NCBI GenBank assembly: GCA_013696265.1
Contig: JACCYX010000455.1
Coordinates: 1-9,168, forward strand
Source: Chloroflexia bacterium
GTDB taxonomy: Bacteria; Chloroflexota; Chloroflexia; Thermomicrobiales; UBA6265
DNA: 9,168 bases
Direction: 5' to 3'
Below the pieces are notes generated by a model, which saw only the letters and a list, made by a program, of their open reading frames with translations, made no database searches and was not told the DNA's origin. Position numbers and translations under genes: made by a program. Shown here piece by piece: positions 6,061 through 9,168 of the stretch. Position 1 is the stretch's first letter, and each line of letters begins with the position of its first letter.

Positions 6061-7104
6061 ATGTCGACGCTGCTGGATTCGTCCGTGCCCGATTGGCTGG
6101 TCACGATGCCCAAAGTCGAGCTTCATGTGCATCTCGAAGGGACGCTGAACCCCGCGACGTTACTGACCCTCGCCCGGCGGTACGACGTCGATCTCGGCAT
6201 CGGCGACGAACAACCCGTCGATAGCCTGTTCAAGTACGGAAATTTCACCGAGTTCATCGAGACGTTCACGATGTGCTCCGATTGTCTCCGCACCGCAGCC
6301 GACCTTGGCCAGGCGGTCGATGCGTATGCCGTCGATCTCAGCCGCCAAGGCGTGCGTTACGCCGAGCTGCATTTCAATCCCGAACCGCACCTCCGGCGCC
6401 GCAGCATCGCTATGGCCGACGCCTTGGAACACATGAACGCCGCCCGCGAGCGGGCCCGGTTGCGTGACGGTCTCGAACTGCGATGGATCGCGGACGGTGT
6501 CCGGGATGCGGCGTCCGGCCCAGTTTCGGCCGATCGCACGGTGGATTGGAAGATCGATGCCGGCCATGACTCCGGTATCGTCGCGCTGGGTCTCGGCGGC
6601 AACGAGGTTGGCAATCCGGCCGGAACGTTTGCCCGTGCCTTCGAACGAGCCCGCCGGGCCGGATTCCACGTCGTCGCCCATGCTGGAGAAGCGGCTGGGC
6701 CCGAGTCAATATGGGAGGCCATCGAATTGCTCGGCGCGGAACGGATCGGTCATGGCATCGCGGCCGCGCGCGATCCCGCGCTGATGACCATGCTCCGTGA
6801 ACGAAGGATACCGCTTGAGATCTGTCCGACCAGCAATCTGCGCACCGGTGTGATCGCGAGCGATGAGTTGCTGCCTCTCGAGACTTTCCTGAAAGCGGGA
6901 GTCCGGTTCTCGATCAACTCCGACGACCCGCCAATGTTCGGAACGTCACTCGTCTCGGAGTACGCGCTGGTGACGTCGCTTCTCGACCTCGACCGACGTC
7001 AGGTGGCCACGATAGTGGCCGACACAATCAACCAGTCATTCGCCGATGACTCAACCAAAGCCCGACTCCTGCGCGAACTCCGGGATCACACCCCGTTCGA
7101 TTGA
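6061..7104 (+). CDS. Adenosine deaminase family protein
   Basis: A 347-residue zinc hydrolase of the adenosine/adenine deaminase family, which removes the 6-amino group of purine compounds by hydrolysis in the cytoplasm. The metal and catalytic residues are all present: MPKVELHVHLEG with His22 and His24, VAHAGE with His207 and catalytic Glu210, RIGHGI with His231, and SINSDDPPMFGTSL with Asp288 and Asp289. Length fits the family. The frame is open upstream to 5914, but that part lies in the divergent promoter gap and is not family-like, so I use ATG 6061. A further ATG at 6106 directly before KVELHVH is a second possibility; a modest GAAAGG precedes 6061. Adenosine is the default substrate, but adenine or 6-aminodeoxyfutalosine (menaquinone route) deaminases share these motifs and cannot be excluded. 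No purine-salvage or menaquinone gene adjoins it. Its last 19 bases overlap the convergent flavin oxidoreductase gene. Confidence 0.92.
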   Translation: MSTLLDSSVPDWLVTMPKVELHVHLEGTLNPATLLTLARRYDVDLGIGDEQPVDSLFKYGNFTEFIETFTMCSDCLRTAADLGQAVDAYAVDLSRQGVRYAELHFNPEPHLRRRSIAMADALEHMNAARERARLRDGLELRWIADGVRDAASGPVSADRTVDWKIDAGHDSGIVALGLGGNEVGNPAGTFARAFERARRAGFHVVAHAGEAAGPESIWEAIELLGAERIGHGIAAARDPALMTMLRERRIPLEICPTSNLRTGVIASDELLPLETFLKAGVRFSINSDDPPMFGTSLVSEYALVTSLLDLDRRQVATIVADTINQSFADDSTKARLLRELRDHTPFD

Positions 7105-7892
7105 GCCAGGGGCGAAATCGCCTCCAGCAGGCGAATGTAATGATCGAGATCGTCCGTCGGGGTGAGAGCTCGCACCACGACTTCATCGACCGTGCCGTCG
7201 AAGGCCGAAATGCCGGACACGATCGCTTCCTGGCTCTCCCCGTACACCGCCGTCTCCATCGCCGTAATCCCAAGCCTTTCGAAATTGGCGGCGTAGGACG
7301 GAATCGTTGAGTACCGCGCCGCCTCTTCCTCAAGTCTGGTCAGGGCGTCGTCGCCGAGTGCCGTTCGCACGTACGTCGCGGATTTCACGCTCACGTTGCC
7401 GGCGTCCGCGGCCCGATTCCGCAACTCGTTCGTCGTGTCCAGTGCGAACCTGGGTGTGAGCCAGTTGAAAAGGAGTCCGTTGCTCTGTTCCGCGCCCAGC
7501 TTTCGCATCTTCGGTCCGAGGGACCCGACCATCACCGGCACGTCGAGCCCTTCCCGGAGGATGGCCAGGTTCTCCGCCATGCGCCGCAGCGGGCTGGGCG
7601 GAGCCGAGCTGCCAACGCCGATCGTGAGCCGGTCGAGCGGCAAGCCGCGCGCCATCACCTCTTCGACGATTTGCCTGGCCGGTTTGCGGTCGACGGAAAT
7701 CACGCCGGTCGCGAGCCGCAGGGTCGATGTCACCGATGCCGCCGCTGCAAGCCGGACCAGCGAATCGCCGCCAGGTGTGTCGTTCACCCAGAGCGAGTCG
7801 AGGCTCAACGCTTCGGCCCGAACCGCAATCGCCTTCACCGTGTCGAGATCGAGGGTGCCGACGATGCCGAATCCGAGTTTGCTTGTCTGCAT
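7086..7892 (-). CDS. LLM-class (luciferase-like) flavin-dependent oxidoreductase
   Basis: A 268-residue member of the bacterial luciferase-like monooxygenase superfamily, TIM-barrel enzymes using FMN or coenzyme F420. Recognisable elements in order are a first strand with KLGFGIVGTLD, ALSLDSLWVND, the STLRLATGVISVDRKPARQIVEEV segment, DRLTIGVGSS (the typical L-x-x-G-x-G strand), and VPVMVGSLGPKMRKL-type phosphate-side sequence. The protein is somewhat short for the superfamily (commonly 300 or more), and the substrate and cofactor cannot be assigned. A GTG at 7914-7916 could extend it by eight residues, but AAGGAGG at 7901-7907 lies eight bases before ATG 7890-7892, making that the start. It follows radC by 27 bp on the same strand and is probably co-transcribed with it and the MFS gene. 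Its 3' end overlaps the convergent deaminase gene by 19 bp. Confidence 0.85.
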   Translation of the reverse strand: MQTSKLGFGIVGTLDLDTVKAIAVRAEALSLDSLWVNDTPGGDSLVRLAAAASVTSTLRLATGVISVDRKPARQIVEEVMARGLPLDRLTIGVGSSAPPSPLRRMAENLAILREGLDVPVMVGSLGPKMRKLGAEQSNGLLFNWLTPRFALDTTNELRNRAADAGNVSVKSATYVRTALGDDALTRLEEEAARYSTIPSYAANFERLGITAMETAVYGESQEAIVSGISAFDGTVDEVVVRALTPTDDLDHYIRLLEAISPLAQSNGV

Positions 7893-7900
7893 TGGAACGC

Positions 7901-7907
7901 CCTCCTT
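7901..7907 (-). promoter_or_regulatory. Strong ribosome binding site for the flavin oxidoreductase
   Basis: A perfect AAGGAGG on the minus strand, eight bases before ATG 7890-7892, in the 27-bp gap after radC. It decides the start against the GTG at 7914-7916, which lies upstream of it. Confidence 0.85.
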
Positions 7908-7919
7908 GTATTGCACATT

Positions 7920-8651
7920 TCAAGTTCTGGCGAAGCCAAGCCCCAAGCGCTTGAGCGAGACGTGCTTGCCCTGACCGATCACGAGGTGATCGACGACGGC
8001 GATGTCGAGCAGCTTCCCGGCGGCAACCACCTCGACCGTCAACGCCACATCCGCCCCTGACGGCGTGGGGTCGCCGGATGGGTGGTTGTGGACGAGGATG
8101 ATGCTGACCGCATTGACTCGCACCGCTTCCCGAAAGAGTTCACCAATCCGCACCGACGCCTCGTTCACGCTTCCCTGATAGACCATCGGGCTTCGGATAA
8201 TCCGGTTCTTCGTATCGAGCAGCACGACTCGCAGTTGTTCCTGCTCCAAAGCGGCCATCTCGAACCCAATCAGGTTCACGACATCTTCCGGGGAAGCAAT
8301 CGCCGGCCGCTCCTCGATCGGGAGCTTGGCGACTCGCCGTCCGATCTCCAGCGCCGCCTTGAGCGTGGCGGCCTTCGCCGGCCCTAGGCCGCCCATCGTC
8401 AGGAACTCGGCATAGTCACGGCGCTGGAGTCCGATGAATCCGCCGTACTCTTCAAGGAGGCGAGCCGACAGCCGGAGCACGCCTTCGTTGGCGGTTCCCG
8501 TCCGGAGCAGGATCGCGATCAGCTCGTGATCGGCCAGAACACCGGCCCCCTCCTGCTCCAGCCGCTCGCGAGGCATGAGGTCGGGATCGCCTTCGCTGAT
8601 CTTGCGGCCCGTGCGCCTGCGCGAGTCCGCGGACCCGGGGTCAATGCTCAT
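7920..8651 (-). CDS. radC: RadC family protein (JAB/MPN domain)
   Basis: A 243-residue RadC homologue. The N-terminal half has the helix-hairpin-helix-like part (PRERLEQEGAGVLADHELIAILLRTGT, then MGGLGPAKAATLKAALEIGRR). The C-terminal half is the JAB1/MPN-like domain with a complete JAMM metal-site pattern: a Glu in VNEAS upstream and HNHPSGDPTPSGAD with His188, His190, Ser198 and Asp201. The family was named for DNA repair, but that role in E. coli was later disputed and the biochemical function remains uncertain. The first 25 or so residues are an extra basic, polar leader beyond the common RadC start. Using ATG 8649-8651 places the start two bases after the MFS stop, pointing to translational coupling; a later ATG before PRERL is possible but would cut the family's usual N-terminus. 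The setting is chromosomal and not phage or island-like. Confidence 0.95.
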   Translation of the reverse strand: MSIDPGSADSRRRTGRKISEGDPDLMPRERLEQEGAGVLADHELIAILLRTGTANEGVLRLSARLLEEYGGFIGLQRRDYAEFLTMGGLGPAKAATLKAALEIGRRVAKLPIEERPAIASPEDVVNLIGFEMAALEQEQLRVVLLDTKNRIIRSPMVYQGSVNEASVRIGELFREAVRVNAVSIILVHNHPSGDPTPSGADVALTVEVVAAGKLLDIAVVDHLVIGQGKHVSLKRLGLGFART

Positions 8652-8653
8652 CG

Positions 8654-9168
8654 CTAGTCGCCTGGCGTTTCGACTGGCCCGGCAACGTGCACGACCGGGG
8701 GAACACGCGTTTCCTTGACGAGGAAGAAGAGGATGGCCGACGCCAGGAATCCGGCAATCATGAGTACGATGGCGCTACCGGTCAGGCCCAGCCACGTTCC
8801 GATTAGACCAACCGCCAGCGGTCCCGCCACCATTCCCACGTCGCCAATAAGGCGCCAGATCCCGAGGAATTCGCCCGTGGCCCCCTCCGGCGCGAGATCG
8901 GCCCCAAGCGTCATCATCGTTCCCGACCCCAACCCATTCCCGAGTCCGATCACGAGCGCAGCGATCAGCAGGCCAACGAAGCTGCCGGCAAACGGCACCA
9001 TCCCGATTCCGATTGCCATCAGCGCGAAGCTCGGCACCGATGCGAACTTCCGGCCGTAGCGGTCCATCAGCACACCCGCCGGGATGAACATCGACATGTC
9101 GAGCACGGACGCGGCGGTCATCACCAGCCCCACCTGGGCCAGGTTGAGGTCGAGCACGGTCGTTCCAA
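8654..9168 (-). CDS. Major facilitator superfamily transporter (C-terminal part only)
   Basis: The frame is open through the right edge; 170 complete codons are visible, ending in TAG 8654-8656. The piece carries about five hydrophobic membrane segments, and the motif-A-like loop GVLMDRYGRK follows the first. With only four segments after it, this is most likely the loop between helices 8 and 9, so the N-terminal half lies outside the window. The later helices include a Gly-rich stretch (IGLGNGLGSGTMMTLGADLAP) and the segment WRLIGDVGMVAGPLAVGLIG, typical of drug- or metabolite-efflux-type MFS members. The cytoplasmic tail is short (after LVKETRVPP). The substrate cannot be inferred. The gene heads, or lies upstream in, a probable operon with radC (2-bp gap) and the flavin oxidoreductase. 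Confidence 0.88.
   Translation of the reverse strand, partial: GTTVLDLNLAQVGLVMTAASVLDMSMFIPAGVLMDRYGRKFASVPSFALMAIGIGMVPFAGSFVGLLIAALVIGLGNGLGSGTMMTLGADLAPEGATGEFLGIWRLIGDVGMVAGPLAVGLIGTWLGLTGSAIVLMIAGFLASAILFFLVKETRVPPVVHVAGPVETPGD

Noticed and set aside
1..9168. CRISPR arrays, tRNA or rRNA genes, insertion sequences, attachment sites
   Set aside because: I saw no spaced repeat series, cloverleaf-like sequence, transposase motifs or paired terminal repeats while reading both strands. Only a computed search could exclude weak cases.

Overview
The window is a GC-rich, gene-dense bacterial chromosome segment. The gene content is a GH57 branching enzyme beside a GH77 amylomaltase, a lipoprotein with a Thr/Pro/Ser/Ala-rich linker and an SH3b tail, a luciferase-like flavin oxidoreductase, and a family-5 solute-binding protein. 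This mix suggests a Chloroflexota relative (Thermomicrobia-like), but that is an inference from gene style and not a proven placement. I see no phage, transposon, CRISPR or RNA genes. Both edges cut through genes.

Layout. (1) 2-478 (+): the C-terminal end of an ABC-transporter solute-binding protein (SBP_bac_5), convergent with the next block. (2) 492-3845 (-): an alpha-glucan pair, malQ (4-alpha-glucanotransferase) followed by a GH57 1,4-alpha-glucan branching enzyme. (3) 3987-5886 (-): mreB, then a secreted SH3b lipoprotein, closed by a hairpin terminator at 3936-3972. (4) 5887-6060: the divergent promoter region between mreB and add. (5) 6061-7104 (+): an adenosine-deaminase-family enzyme whose 3' end overlaps the next convergent gene by 19 bp. 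(6) 7086-9168 (-): an apparent operon, MFS transporter (partial) - radC - LLM-class flavin oxidoreductase. No stretch of 300 bases or more lacks a gene.

How the genes work together. MalQ rearranges linear malto-oligosaccharides and the GH57 enzyme adds alpha-1,6 branches, so block 2 is a glycogen or maltodextrin module. Block 3 joins the actin-like shape protein MreB to an exported envelope lipoprotein rather than to the usual mreC/mreD. The tight spacing in block 6 indicates co-transcription without an obvious shared pathway.

Most notable observation. mreB is full length and conserved on both sides, but codon 193 is an in-frame TAG with no frameshift. The 192-residue product would lack the second half of the actin fold, including the adenosine motif. 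A 7-bp perfect stem begins 5 nt after this TAG. TAG also ends mreB itself and the MFS gene at the expected places, so a genome-wide change of code is not supported. The likely explanations are a sequencing or assembly error, or a recent nonsense mutation; programmed readthrough is the speculative alternative. Apart from this the window looks like ordinary chromosomal content, and I did not find a convincing new multi-gene system.
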